Notes: generated by a model from the sequence alone, not told the origin. 41,968 nucleotides of DNA from Paenisporosarcina sp. TG20 (GCF_000286315.1 NZ_ALJG01000352.1:1-41968), one strand, 5' to 3'; counted from the first letter of the stretch, positions 27,397 through 36,704 are shown. A program made the numbers and translations.

Positions 27397-27487
27397 AAGC
27401 GCCAGCCCGAGGGCCCCTTTAAGGGTTAGAAAGGCGAAATGTTCGCCTTTCGTCCTTCTAGCGCCGGTGTCGGGCTAGAAGGCGCTT
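27397..27487. repeat. GC-rich palindromic repeat, probably dispersed element and terminator
   Basis: Outer arms AGCGCC-AGCCCGA (27398-27410) and TCGGGCTAGAAGGCGCT (27470-27486) pair with an internal bulge. Inside, AAAGGCGAA (27430-27438) pairs perfectly with TTCGCCTTT (27442-27450) around ATG. GC content is far above the surrounding DNA. Similar GGGCTAGAAGGCGCTTTCCG sequences recur in Bacillales intergenic regions, from memory. It lies just after the ABC transporter operon and could end its transcription. Confidence 0.6.
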
Positions 27488-27509
27488 TCCGCTTTTCTTT
27501 ATTTATTCA

Positions 27510-28733
27510 TCAGTCTGTGCCCATTATTTTCAGTTCACCATCTTCAATATAAGCAATTCTTAGTAAAGATCCAAAACCGCCATCTTCCTCAACGCCTGGA
27601 ATAGAATAAGCTTGTTTATTTTCAGGTAAGTTTTTAGCTGCTTCATCCATTTTAGCCATTATAGCTTTAGTGTCGTCAACTGTTCCCGCAGCTTTCATTG
27701 CCCCAGTTAATACATATAAAGAAACATAATGGAACGCAGATTCTGAGCCTGGATCTCTATCGTTGTTAGCTTTGTATTTTTCAATAAACTCTGCTGTACC
27801 AGGATACTCTGAATTCACAAGTGGAATTGTAGATATTGAGCCTTCGAGCATGTCGTAATTTCCGCCAAGAACAGCTGCCATTTCATCTAATTTCGCTTGG
27901 TCCATGATTAAAAATCCGCCTTCGAATCCAAGGTCTCTTGCTTGTTTTGCGATAAGTGCAGTTGGTTCAGAAGGTCCGCCGATAAAGAGTACATCTGGAT
28001 TTTCTTGCAATGCATTTGCTACAATTGTTTGAAAATCTGTATCTTTGCTAAAGTCGACAGATTCATCGAAAACAACTTCTCCTCCATTTGCTTCCCAAAC
28101 CGGTTTAAGCGCAGCTGCCCAGTCTTTACCGTATTGGCTTGCTGTAGGAAGAAATGCAATTTTCTTACCGAATCTCTCCATTTCATATTTAGTAAAAGGC
28201 TCTAAATATTGATCATATCTGGGTGGAATCCGAACCATCAAGGAGTTTCCTTGTTCTGTAACTCCCGGCTCACTCGTGTAACCCATAATGATGAAATCTT
28301 CCATCTCATTAAATACTTGCATTGCATAAATTCCGCCACTGTGTGGACTATAAATAAACTTTGTTTTTTCTTCTTGTACTAAACGTTTGGCATTTGCTGC
28401 CGTTTCGTTTGGTAAATACTTATCATCAAGAGATGCGAGTTTCAAAGTATAAGGTTGACCGTCTACCTCGAACCCTTCTTCGTTAATATCCTCTACGGCC
28501 ATTGTAAGACCTTTTATAGTTTCTCCACCATATGTTGCAGCTGGTCCGCTTAAAGGACCACTAAATCCAATCGTCAATTCTTTTGCTTCTACTACTTCTT
28601 CTGTTTCTTTGACAGGATCTGCATCTACATCCACCGTAGTCTCAGGTGTTGCTTCCTCATTACCACAGGCTACAAGAACTAGAATAAGTAAAAATAGGAA
28701 ACCGGTAAACAACCCTTTTTTAAATGAGCGCAT
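27510..28733 (-). CDS. ABC transporter substrate-binding lipoprotein (branched-chain amino acid type)
   Basis: A 407-residue extracellular binding protein of the Leu/Ile/Val-type periplasmic-binding family. The N-terminal lipoprotein signal ends LVAC with lipid-attachment Cys23. The mature start shows LTIGFSGPLSGPAATYGGE, typical of the family. It is the last gene of the five-gene importer. Members with this fold also bind aromatic acids, urea and other small carboxylates, so the ligand may be the feedstock of the surrounding CoA-ester enzymes rather than an amino acid. Confidence 0.9.
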   Translation of the reverse strand: MRSFKKGLFTGFLFLLILVLVACGNEEATPETTVDVDADPVKETEEVVEAKELTIGFSGPLSGPAATYGGETIKGLTMAVEDINEEGFEVDGQPYTLKLASLDDKYLPNETAANAKRLVQEEKTKFIYSPHSGGIYAMQVFNEMEDFIIMGYTSEPGVTEQGNSLMVRIPPRYDQYLEPFTKYEMERFGKKIAFLPTASQYGKDWAAALKPVWEANGGEVVFDESVDFSKDTDFQTIVANALQENPDVLFIGGPSEPTALIAKQARDLGFEGGFLIMDQAKLDEMAAVLGGNYDMLEGSISTIPLVNSEYPGTAEFIEKYKANNDRDPGSESAFHYVSLYVLTGAMKAAGTVDDTKAIMAKMDEAAKNLPENKQAYSIPGVEEDGGFGSLLRIAYIEDGELKIMGTD

Positions 28734-28826
28734 TAAATTTTTCTCCCCTTTAATTTAGAATTTTTTGATAACCCTTTAAAACTAAAACTTGATTCACCTC
28801 CTTTAATAGAAGATTGAATAATTCTC

Positions 28827-29534
28827 TTATGCTCCGATATATGCTTTTCGAATAGCATCATTATTAAATAACTCACTACTAGTTCCTTGAAGTACTACTA
28901 AACCATTTTCAATTACATAGCCGCGGTCTGCTATTTTTAGTGCGGCGTTGGCATTCTGTTCAGCCAATAGAACAGTTGTTCCTCCCTTGTTGATTTCCCG
29001 AATAATTGAAAACATCTGTTCCACAATTAATGGTGCAAGTCCAATTGACGGTTCATCCATCATAATCAGTTTTGGTTTTGACATTAACGCCCTTCCAATT
29101 GCAAGCATTTGTTGTTGTCCACCACTTAATGAACCAGCATAATGATCATGTTTGTCTTTTAAAATAGGGAAAATCTCATAGACTTCAGCCAAGGAGTCTT
29201 TCAGCTGTGCTTTCTTTCTTCTATGAACGAAGCCACCCATCATTAGATTTTTCTGAACTGTCATCTCAGGAAATAGCTTTTTGCCTTCTGGACATTGAAC
29301 AACTCCTTCTTTTACCATGCGGTCTGGTGAGTTGCCATTTACACTTTTCCCGTTAAATTGAATATCGCCCATAGTCAGTTTATTCAAGCCACTAATCGTG
29401 TTGAAAATCGTACTTTTCCCTGCACCATTTGCCCCAAGGAGTACAACGAGTTCTCCTTCGAACACTTCAATATTGACCTTGCTCAACGCTTCAAACGCCC
29501 CGAACTTCACTGTGATGTCTGTTAACCTCAGCAA
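28827..29534 (-). CDS. livF: Branched-chain-type ABC transporter ATPase LivF
   Basis: A 235-residue ATPase. Walker A is GANGAGKST, the signature is LSGGQQQMLAIGRAL and Walker B is LIMMDEPSIGLAP, followed by LLAEQNANAAL, typical of LivF. The TTG start at 29534 has GGAGGAGGGG upstream and lies inside the end of livG, a 44-bp overlap that implies tight coupling. Confidence 0.92.
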   Translation of the reverse strand: MLRLTDITVKFGAFEALSKVNIEVFEGELVVLLGANGAGKSTIFNTISGLNKLTMGDIQFNGKSVNGNSPDRMVKEGVVQCPEGKKLFPEMTVQKNLMMGGFVHRRKKAQLKDSLAEVYEIFPILKDKHDHYAGSLSGGQQQMLAIGRALMSKPKLIMMDEPSIGLAPLIVEQMFSIIREINKGGTTVLLAEQNANAALKIADRGYVIENGLVVLQGTSSELFNNDAIRKAYIGA

Positions 29535-30297
29535 CAGGATCCCCTCCTCCTAAATACGCTTCAATGACAATTGGATTATTTTTAATTTCTGTGGGTGTCC
29601 CCTCCGCGATTTTTGCACCGTGATTCAATACCATAATCTTGTCAGCAAGACCCATGATCATCTGCATTTTGTGTTCAATTGTACAAATTGTAATCCCACT
29701 TGCAGCTAATTTTTTCATCAGCTGCGATAAACCCTCTGTTTCATCTGGATTAATACCAGCTGCCGGTTCATCAAGGAACATAACCTTTGGATCAGTTGCT
29801 AAAGCTAATGCAATCGCAACTCGTTTTTTTGCTTCCTGAGGAATGGTTGAAACAGGTGCTTTTGCCATATGAGTGAGCCCAACAAAGTCTAAAACTTCCA
29901 AAGCCTTTTGATAGGCTATCTGTTCCTCCTGCTTTTCCCTGCGTGTACGGAATATAGCATCGTAGAGCTTGGACTTCGTTCTCAGTCGATGTCCTACAAT
30001 GACGTTATCTATTACGGTTGCTTGCTCAAATAGATGAGTGGTTTGGAAAGTCCGAGCAATACCTAACCTAGCACCGATATGAACAGGTGTATTCGTAATA
30101 TCCTTTCCTTCAAAAAGGATTGTCCCTGACGTTGGTTTATGAAATCCGTTGATTAAATTAAAGAAAGTGGATTTACCTGCTCCATTCGGACCGATAATTG
30201 CAGTGATTTTCCCCTGCTCAATTTCAAAGTCAACATTGTCAACAGCCGTCAAACCGCCGAATTTCTTAGTGATTCCTTTCAATTGTATAAATGCCAC
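29491..30297 (-). CDS. livG: Branched-chain-type ABC transporter ATPase LivG
   Basis: A 268-residue ATPase. Walker A is GPNGAGKST and Walker B is VMFLDEPAAGINPDE. The signature region reads STIPQEAKKRVAIALAL, deviating from the usual LSxGxQ seen in most LivG proteins: LSYGQQR is replaced by IPQEAKK. This is a marked change in a functional motif. The C-terminal extension after the H-loop (TIEHKM) is family-typical. The GTG start has AAAGGAGGA. Confidence 0.9.
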   Translation of the reverse strand: MAFIQLKGITKKFGGLTAVDNVDFEIEQGKITAIIGPNGAGKSTFFNLINGFHKPTSGTILFEGKDITNTPVHIGARLGIARTFQTTHLFEQATVIDNVIVGHRLRTKSKLYDAIFRTRREKQEEQIAYQKALEVLDFVGLTHMAKAPVSTIPQEAKKRVAIALALATDPKVMFLDEPAAGINPDETEGLSQLMKKLAASGITICTIEHKMQMIMGLADKIMVLNHGAKIAEGTPTEIKNNPIVIEAYLGGGDPVAEVNRHHSEVRGV

Positions 30298-30313
30298 TAT
30301 GATTCCTCCTTTC

Positions 30314-31324
30314 TTATTCTTTTGTGGATTTAACCGGAATTGACTTAATATGTCTTACATTCTTTTGATTTTTAGCACTTTGAAATTTCATTTTTAGTTT
30401 GTAAAAGCCACCGGTAATTCCTGAAGGAAAAAAGATAACCATAAAGACCAAAATTGGACCAAAAATAAGCATATGGTACTCTTGATAGCTCTTTAAAAAC
30501 TGTTCAAACCAGATAAAAAGCATTGTTCCTACAAGAGGTCCAGATAAAGTACCAATACCGCCGACTATTAGATACATTAGAAAATTAAATACCATGTGTG
30601 TGCTTGCTACATCCGGTCCAATAAAACGAGTTAAAGCTGCATATAGTCCGCCGGCTAGCCCTGCAAATGCTACTGAAATAACAAAAGACACTAGCTTGTT
30701 CATTGTAGTATTGATCCCCAAAGTCTGAGCAAGGTCTTCACTGTTACGAATTGCAATATAGGTCCTTCCAGTTAGGGAATGGACAATTCGGACAGCGACA
30801 AAAATAGCTAGAAGGAGGAAAAATAGTACCAAGTAATACATTGATGTAGCTGATTCAAAAGTTATCGGTCCGATTGGATCTGGTATTGGTATCCCAATCA
30901 GTCCTCGAATCCCACCAGTTAAGCCATCCCATTTATCAATTAGTAAGTAAATAAGATAACCAACAATTAAAGTGTAAATTGCAAAGAAGTGCGTTTTTGT
31001 TCGAAGTGCAATAAGTCCAAGTACGAACCCGGTAGCACAAGTGATAAGAACAGCAAGTAACAGGGCCAACCAAAAGTTGAGTCCGCCTTGTGTCGTTAAT
31101 ATTCCGACCGAGTATGCCCCAATTGCAAAGAATCCTGCATGAGCAAGGGACAATTGTCCTGTATAACCGGCCAGTATGTTCATGCCGTAAACACTAATAG
31201 TAAATATGAATCCAATGGTCATAACGTGTAAAACGTATCGATTGTCTGCATAGATTAATGGAAACACAAGGGCGAAAAGGATGAGTAAAATGATGATATT
31301 GCGTTGGTTAAATATTTTACCCAC
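30314..31324 (-). CDS. livM: Branched-chain-type ABC transporter permease LivM
   Basis: A 336-residue inner-membrane permease with about nine hydrophobic segments and the family blocks GYTGQLSLAHAGFFAIGAY and TRFIGPD. The GTG start at 31324 follows the livH stop directly (TAAGTG). It pairs with LivH to form the membrane channel. Confidence 0.92.
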   Translation of the reverse strand: MGKIFNQRNIIILLILFALVFPLIYADNRYVLHVMTIGFIFTISVYGMNILAGYTGQLSLAHAGFFAIGAYSVGILTTQGGLNFWLALLLAVLITCATGFVLGLIALRTKTHFFAIYTLIVGYLIYLLIDKWDGLTGGIRGLIGIPIPDPIGPITFESATSMYYLVLFFLLLAIFVAVRIVHSLTGRTYIAIRNSEDLAQTLGINTTMNKLVSFVISVAFAGLAGGLYAALTRFIGPDVASTHMVFNFLMYLIVGGIGTLSGPLVGTMLFIWFEQFLKSYQEYHMLIFGPILVFMVIFFPSGITGGFYKLKMKFQSAKNQKNVRHIKSIPVKSTKE

Positions 31325-32188
31325 TTAATGGACCCCCTTCGCAAACAACCCTTTAGGTCGAATGGTCATAATGACAACTAAAAGTAGAAAAGCAATCATA
31401 TCTTTATAATCGTTGGAAATATATGTTGCACCCATGCTTTCTGTCATACCGAGAATTAGACCGGCAACAATAGCTCCTGGAATACTGCCCATCCCCCCGA
31501 TAATGACCACAACAAATGCTTTTAATATAACCAGATGCCCCATAGAAGGAAACACGAGGTTAATTGGGGCAGCAAGTGAAGCGGCAATTGCTGCAAGTGC
31601 TCCGGAGATAGCGAATGTCATCATGGCTACTGCATTTGCGTTAATACCTACCAAGAATGCACCTTCTCGATTTTGAGCCATGGCTATAATCGACGCGCCC
31701 ATCATGGTTTTCTTCAAAAATAGTGTCAACAGAACGACTACGACGAAGGCAACAACGATAACTAAAATTCGTTGGCTTGTCATCAATACCCCTGCTACAG
31801 AGATGTTATTGTCAAAAGGCGAAAACATACGGAGATACTCTGTTCCCCAAACTAATTGAACAAGCGCTTCAAAAAACAGAACCAACCCAATTGCTGCTAT
31901 TTTGTCATGAATGGGTGGTGAATTTCTGAGCGGATTAAAGACGAGACGTTCCATTAAGATTCCAAGAAGAGCAACCACAATAATTGAGGCGAAAATGGCC
32001 ACAAAGTAGTGAGCTCCAGTACCTTTCATGACCATTAATGTTACGTAGCCTCCGATTAAATACAAGGCACCATGCGCAAAATTTGGAATATGTAGTATTC
32101 CAAAAACAAGAGTTAGTCCTATTGCGACAAGTGTGTAAACGCTTCCAAGAGTTAGTCCGTTAAAAAACTGTTGCAAAAACAAATCCAT
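31325..32188 (-). CDS. livH: Branched-chain-type ABC transporter permease LivH
   Basis: A 287-residue permease with about eight membrane segments. Family blocks are FNGLTLGSVYTLVAIGLTLV, PNFAHGALYLIGGY and VVIIGGMGSIPGAIVAGL. The ATG at 32188 has GTGGAGGG. It is the first transporter gene and lies 43 bp after the acyl-CoA dehydrogenase gene at 32232, so the transporter is probably co-transcribed with the CoA-ester enzymes. Confidence 0.92.
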   Translation of the reverse strand: MDLFLQQFFNGLTLGSVYTLVAIGLTLVFGILHIPNFAHGALYLIGGYVTLMVMKGTGAHYFVAIFASIIVVALLGILMERLVFNPLRNSPPIHDKIAAIGLVLFFEALVQLVWGTEYLRMFSPFDNNISVAGVLMTSQRILVIVVAFVVVVLLTLFLKKTMMGASIIAMAQNREGAFLVGINANAVAMMTFAISGALAAIAASLAAPINLVFPSMGHLVILKAFVVVIIGGMGSIPGAIVAGLILGMTESMGATYISNDYKDMIAFLLLVVIMTIRPKGLFAKGVH

Positions 32189-32231
32189 ACTTTTCCCTCC
32201 ACTTCCTATCAGATAGGCAAAAAGTTAATTT

Positions 32232-33380
32232 CTATGAATACTCTTTATTTAGTCGCCCTGCAATAATATTTTTCTGAATTTCTGATGTTCCTTCATAAAT
32301 GCGAGTAATACGTGCATCTCGGTAAAAGCGCTCAATTGGATAATCGGCCATATAACCAATACCTCCGTGTACTTGCAGCGCTTTGTCCGCCACGCGGTTA
32401 TACACTTCAGAACCATATAATTTCACCATAGCTGCTTCTTTAATTACATTCTTACCTTCGTCGACCATCCACGCTACACGGTACATGAAAGAACGAAGCG
32501 CTTCGATTTCAACTGCCATTTCAGCCAGCATATGTGCAACTGCTTGGTGTTCTATAATGGGCTTATTAAATTGCACACGGTTTTTTGCGAAAGTAACAGA
32601 AAGATCAAGTAGTTTCTGGGAAGACCCAAGATTCCGTGCAGCTAATCCCGCTCGGCCATTCGCTAGGATTTTTAGAGCATTGACGTACCCCTGACCTTCT
32701 TCACCTAAGACATTTTCAATTGGTACTTCACAGTTTTCCATGATAATCTCAGCAGAATGGGAACCGTGCAGACCCATCTTTTTTTCCACTTTTCCTATAT
32801 GAAAACCTGGAAAATCTTTTTCAACAATAAAAGATGTAATGCCTTTTGCACCTTTTGATGAATCTGTTACGGCCATTACGGTAAAGATATCTGCTTCTGT
32901 GGCATTTGTTATATAATGTTTTGTTCCGTTTAAGATAAATTTACCACCACTTCTCATTGCAGTAGTTTTCAAATTAGTGGCGTGGGACCCAGCTTCCGGT
33001 TCGGTTAAAGCGAAAGCACCAATTCGGTCACCTGAGGCCATATCTGGCAAGTATTTTTTCTTTTGACGCTCATCTCCCATCTCAACGATTCCAACGGTAC
33101 CTATTCCGGTATGTCCTCCGATTAACGTTGTATAGCCATTATGGGTAGCCCCTATTTCTTCATATAACGCGCATTTACCGACCATGTTAATTCCGAGTCC
33201 ACCATACTCTTCAGGTATATTTAGTCCAAAAAGACCCATTTCTTTTGATAGTTTAATAATCTTTTCAGGAATTTTATTTTCTTCTTCAATTTGCATCGCT
33301 ACTTTTTCAACTTCATTTTGTATAAAGTCACGGACATTCCGTTTTAAAAATAGAATGTCTTCACTCAAGTTAAAGTCCAT
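32232..33380 (-). CDS. Acyl-CoA dehydrogenase, standard length
   Basis: A 382-residue FAD acyl-CoA dehydrogenase. Motifs are FALTEPEAGSHATN, KHYITNATEADIF, QVHGGIGYMADYPIERFYRDARI and IYEGTSEIQ with the catalytic Glu363. The frame opens at 33407, but ATG 33380 has AGGAAAGGTGG at 8 bp and gives the usual N-terminus (MDFNLSEDI). It resembles short- and branched-chain dehydrogenases. It lies between a thioesterase gene and the ABC importer. Confidence 0.92.
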   Translation of the reverse strand: MDFNLSEDILFLKRNVRDFIQNEVEKVAMQIEEENKIPEKIIKLSKEMGLFGLNIPEEYGGLGINMVGKCALYEEIGATHNGYTTLIGGHTGIGTVGIVEMGDERQKKKYLPDMASGDRIGAFALTEPEAGSHATNLKTTAMRSGGKFILNGTKHYITNATEADIFTVMAVTDSSKGAKGITSFIVEKDFPGFHIGKVEKKMGLHGSHSAEIIMENCEVPIENVLGEEGQGYVNALKILANGRAGLAARNLGSSQKLLDLSVTFAKNRVQFNKPIIEHQAVAHMLAEMAVEIEALRSFMYRVAWMVDEGKNVIKEAAMVKLYGSEVYNRVADKALQVHGGIGYMADYPIERFYRDARITRIYEGTSEIQKNIIAGRLNKEYS

Positions 33381-33412
33381 ATATATTTCCACCTTTCCTA
33401 CGATCATGCATC

Positions 33413-33829
33413 TTAGGCTGGGACTAAAAATCCTTCCAACAACTTATGAAGCATTTCAGGAATTACTTCGGTTTGCTGTTTTTTATAGTCAAAACAAACA
33501 ATAGCTGCACTACCAACTGCTACAAGGGAACCTGTCTCCGATTCTTTAATTTCATGCATAATTTTAAAACTTTTCGATCCGATTTTACCTACTGTTGTGG
33601 AAACTATGAGACTATGACCAGCATATGTCTGAGCGATAAAATCACAAGTAGTGGAGGCAATAATGAAATCAATATTCTTCCTTTTGTTCTCACCTACAAA
33701 ACCAATGTGCTCGAAAAACTTAGACCTTGCTTCTTCCATGTAAAAAAAATAACTGGTATTGCTAACATGTCCTCCAGCATCCGTTTCACAAAATCTCACA
33801 TAAATAGTTATGTCTGATAAGTTATTCAA
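33413..33829 (-). CDS. Hotdog-fold acyl-CoA thioesterase, second copy
   Basis: A 138-residue 4HBT-type thioesterase and close paralogue of 20723-21124: the block VRFCETDAGGHVSNTSYFFY differs at few positions. The catalytic Asp is kept. The start is TTG 33829, with GGAG about 10 bp upstream, only 6 bp after the thiolase stop. The two copies mark a partial duplication between the two halves of the cluster. Confidence 0.86.
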   Translation of the reverse strand: MNNLSDITIYVRFCETDAGGHVSNTSYFFYMEEARSKFFEHIGFVGENKRKNIDFIIASTTCDFIAQTYAGHSLIVSTTVGKIGSKSFKIMHEIKESETGSLVAVGSAAIVCFDYKKQQTEVIPEMLHKLLEGFLVPA

Positions 33830-33835
33830 AATATT

Positions 33836-35014
33836 TCACTCCTCACGCTCGATAATTGTAGCGATGCCTTGTCCCCCACCGATACATGCAGTAATAAGTG
33901 CATATCTTCCACCCGAGCGTTTTAATTCGTGAACGGCTTTTGTTAATAGAATAGCCCCCGTTGCACCAAGGGGATGGCCAAGAGCAATCGCTCCACCGTT
34001 AACGTTTACCTTTTCCAAATCCATCTTCAGTTCTCTATCACAAGCGATTACCTGAGCTGCAAACGCTTCATTAATTTCAATTAAATCCATGTCTTCCAAA
34101 GATAATCCTGCTTTTTGAAGTGCTTTGTGTGTTGCTGGAACAGGTCCGATGCCCATAATGTGTGGATCTACGCCTGCTACTGCTTGTGCTCGAATTATTG
34201 CCAATGGCTTTATGCCTAGTTCCTCTGCCTTCTCTCTTGACATGATTACGACAGCTGAAGCAGCATCATTTAGTCCAGAACTGCTACCTGCTGTAACTGT
34301 CCCTCCCTCGAGAAACGCAGGAGATAATTTTTCGAGCGCTTCTTTTGTTGTTTGGGGACGTGGATGTTCATCTGTTTTAAACTCTATCGATTGTCCTTTT
34401 CGAACGGGAACTCTTACTGTCACAATCTGATCATCAAACCGTCCTTCTGCAATCGCTCTTGCAGTTTTTTGTTGACTTAGAAGTGCAAATTCATCCTGTT
34501 CTTCTCGACTAATGTCATATTTCTTAGCAAGATTTTCAGCTGTAATACCCATTGGGGGATCACCAATTTCATCTGATGAAAGCTGAGACTTTCTGAACTT
34601 TGGAGGCATTGGACTATATGCTTTTTCGGGTCGTGCCATTAGATAAGGTGAGCGGCTCATGCTTTCTACCCCTCCAGCTATGTAGATGTCGCCATCACCT
34701 GCCCAAATAGCTTGCGCTGCAAGGTTAATTGCATTAATTCCTGATCCACATTGTCTGTCAACTGTTAATCCTGGAAGGCTAATACCAAGCCCCGTCTCCA
34801 ATGCTGTTAATCTAGCAATATTTCCTCCCCCACTTAACACGTTTCCAAAAATTACATCTTCTACCAAATCTGCTGCTACGCCTGCTCGAACTAACGCTTC
34901 TTTTATAACTTCCGCTCCGAACACATGAGCTGGAACAGAAGCCAAAGCTCCACCTTGTCTGCCAATTGCCGTTCTAACAGCTGAAACAATGACCGCATCT
35001 CTATTTTTTTTCAA
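33836..35014 (-). CDS. Acetyl-CoA acyltransferase (thiolase)
   Basis: A 392-residue thiolase that cleaves 3-ketoacyl-CoA with CoA in the last step of beta-oxidation. The nucleophile Cys is in [11 protein letters not shown], with [17 protein letters not shown] (His) and [13 protein letters not shown] (Cys) near the C-terminus. The frame opens at 35116, but TTG 35014 has GAGGAGGAGAG at 4-5 bp and gives the standard family N-terminus ([16 protein letters not shown]). It is the only thiolase in the window, so both halves of the cluster may depend on it. Confidence 0.94.
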   Translation of the reverse strand: MKKNRDAVIVSAVRTAIGRQGGALASVPAHVFGAEVIKEALVRAGVAADLVEDVIFGNVLSGGGNIARLTALETGLGISLPGLTVDRQCGSGINAINLAAQAIWAGDGDIYIAGGVESMSRSPYLMARPEKAYSPMPPKFRKSQLSSDEIGDPPMGITAENLAKKYDISREEQDEFALLSQQKTARAIAEGRFDDQIVTVRVPVRKGQSIEFKTDEHPRPQTTKEALEKLSPAFLEGGTVTAGSSSGLNDAASAVVIMSREKAEELGIKPLAIIRAQAVAGVDPHIMGIGPVPATHKALQKAGLSLEDMDLIEINEAFAAQVIACDRELKMDLEKVNVNGGAIALGHPLGATGAILLTKAVHELKRSGGRYALITACIGGGQGIATIIEREE

Positions 35015-35051
35015 TTGGCTCTCCTCCTCTGTGATTTGAAAATTCAGAAAA

Positions 35052-35450
35052 TTATATCGAGAATAGAATGTCTCCTTGTAGAACATTCTTTTGGTGCTGA
35101 TTAACAGCTGTAACATTAAACTTCACTTGTCCACCCTGTTTCTCTATGACTGTTGCTGTTAATGTGATAACATCTTCGAGAAAAACCATACCTTTAAAAC
35201 GGATAGCATAATCTTGAATAAATCCCTCTTCCAAATAAGGAGTAAAGAGCTTAGACAGATTTCCCATCGTCCACATGCCGTGTGCAATAATACCTGGTAG
35301 CCCAGCTTTTTCTGCTTCAGCATCAATAGTATGAATCGGATTGAAATCGCCAGAAGCCCCTGCATATTTTATTAGGTCCAAACGAGTAACGGGTTTCAGC
35401 GGAATCTCTGTTAACGAATCCCCTATTTGTAAATTTGCGATTCGATTCAC
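35052..35450 (-). CDS. MaoC-type hydratase subunit
   Basis: A 132-residue hotdog protein with the hydratase-2 motif YAGASGDFNPIHTIDAEAEK, where Asp and His are catalytic, followed by GIIAHGMWTM. Enzymes of this type hydrate 2-enoyl-CoA to (R)-3-hydroxyacyl-CoA. The GTG start overlaps the stop of the FAS1-like partner gene (GTGA). Together they look like the two halves of a heteromeric hydratase such as mycobacterial ChsH1-ChsH2. Confidence 0.88.
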   Translation of the reverse strand: MNRIANLQIGDSLTEIPLKPVTRLDLIKYAGASGDFNPIHTIDAEAEKAGLPGIIAHGMWTMGNLSKLFTPYLEEGFIQDYAIRFKGMVFLEDVITLTATVIEKQGGQVKFNVTAVNQHQKNVLQGDILFSI

Positions 35451-35896
35451 ACCAACATCCCCTTTCTAACAGTTTCACTAATAATCACAATTCGTTCTTC
35501 TGTGAACAGTAACTCGCCACTTGGATCTTCCCCATGCTTAGTCAGCACAAGAAATCCCATGTTACCAAAGTTACCACTTTTTTCGTAGTAATCTTTTACT
35601 TCCATCCAGCAGTAAACATCTTCCCCAACAACTAAAGGGCGCGTATAATGATAAATTTGTTCCCCGTGAATAAGCCCTTCTGTAGGAAGATTCAATTCTG
35701 GTATAGAGCCGACATTGAATGTGACTGGAAAAGTAGGTGGGGCAATATTATTTTTATACTTTGAATTTTTCCCCACTTCTTCGTCAAAATAAATTGAAGC
35801 GGGATCTCCAATCGCTTCCGCAAACTTTCGGACGCTTCCTCTCTCGATTGTATTTTTCATTTTTGAAGAGCGTTTTCCAATAGTAGATTTCAACAT
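35447..35896 (-). CDS. FAS1-like dehydratase / MaoC N-terminal-type subunit
   Basis: A 149-residue hotdog protein of the MaoC_dehydrat_N (FAS1-like) type: FAEAIGDPASIYFDEE, APPTFPVTF and HGEQIYHYTRPLVVGEDV are characteristic. It lacks the catalytic Asp-His pair of its neighbour, as expected for the non-catalytic half of a two-subunit hydratase. The frame opens at ATG 35911, which lies in the ribosome binding site GGAGG; ATG 35896, 8 bp after it, is preferred. Confidence 0.85.
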   Translation of the reverse strand: MLKSTIGKRSSKMKNTIERGSVRKFAEAIGDPASIYFDEEVGKNSKYKNNIAPPTFPVTFNVGSIPELNLPTEGLIHGEQIYHYTRPLVVGEDVYCWMEVKDYYEKSGNFGNMGFLVLTKHGEDPSGELLFTEERIVIISETVRKGMLV

Positions 35897-35913
35897 AATT
35901 TGTGCCTCCATTC

Positions 35914-36678
35914 TTAATTCCTTGGTCCACCAGCAACATAGAGTACCTGACCGCTGACAAATGATGATCTTTCGTCTGCAAAAAAGACAACTGCATTCGC
36001 AATATCTTCCGGCTTTCCGCTTCTACCCACTGGAATAGTTGAGACACTTGCTTTGATTAGTTCTTCGAATGGTATTCCAATTCTTTCCGCCGTCGATTTT
36101 GTCATTTCAGTCTCGATAAATCCAGGTGCTACTGCATTTGCGGTGACACCAAATTTTCCAAGTTCGATTGCCAAAGTCTTAGTTAATCCTTGAAGACCAG
36201 CTTTAGCCGTGGAATAATTGGCTTGGCCGCGGTTCCCTAATGCTGATGTGGATGAGATATTGATAATTCGCCCGTATTTATTCTTTGTCATATACTGTTG
36301 GGCAGCACGAGAAGCAAAAAATGCACCTTTTAAATGGACATCCATGACAGTTAGCCAATCTTCGTCGGTCATTTTAAAGATCATATTGTCCCGAATTACT
36401 CCGGCATTATTGACCAATATATCGATTGATCCAAATTTCTCAAACACTTCTTTCATCGCCTGCTCGATTTGGTCACGGTCAGTAACACTAGCAACTTTTG
36501 TATAAAAAGAGTAACCCTTTTCATTTAATTCAGTTGCTGCGATGTTCAAAGCTTCTTCATTTACATCAATAATAGCCACATTGGCACCTTCACTTGCAAA
36601 ACGTTCAACGATTTCTCTTCCGATACCACGGCTACCACCAGTAACAAATGCTGTTCTTCCTTCAAATGCTTTTCCCAT
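35914..36678 (-). CDS. Short-chain dehydrogenase/reductase, FabG-like
   Basis: A 254-residue SDR close to FabG. It has TGGSRGIGREIVERF, NNAGVIRDNMIFKM, ISSTSALGNRGQANYSTAKAG with the catalytic Ser, Tyr and Lys, and AVAPGFIETEM. Placed directly before the MaoC pair, it is a good candidate for the (R)-3-hydroxyacyl-CoA dehydrogenase that uses the hydratase product. It differs from the other two SDRs (NNAGVIRDN versus NNSGATWG), so it is a separate lineage. Confidence 0.9.
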   Translation of the reverse strand: MGKAFEGRTAFVTGGSRGIGREIVERFASEGANVAIIDVNEEALNIAATELNEKGYSFYTKVASVTDRDQIEQAMKEVFEKFGSIDILVNNAGVIRDNMIFKMTDEDWLTVMDVHLKGAFFASRAAQQYMTKNKYGRIINISSTSALGNRGQANYSTAKAGLQGLTKTLAIELGKFGVTANAVAPGFIETEMTKSTAERIGIPFEELIKASVSTIPVGRSGKPEDIANAVVFFADERSSFVSGQVLYVAGGPRN

Positions 36679-36704
36679 TATTGTGCCCCCTAATAATCTA
36701 TCGT

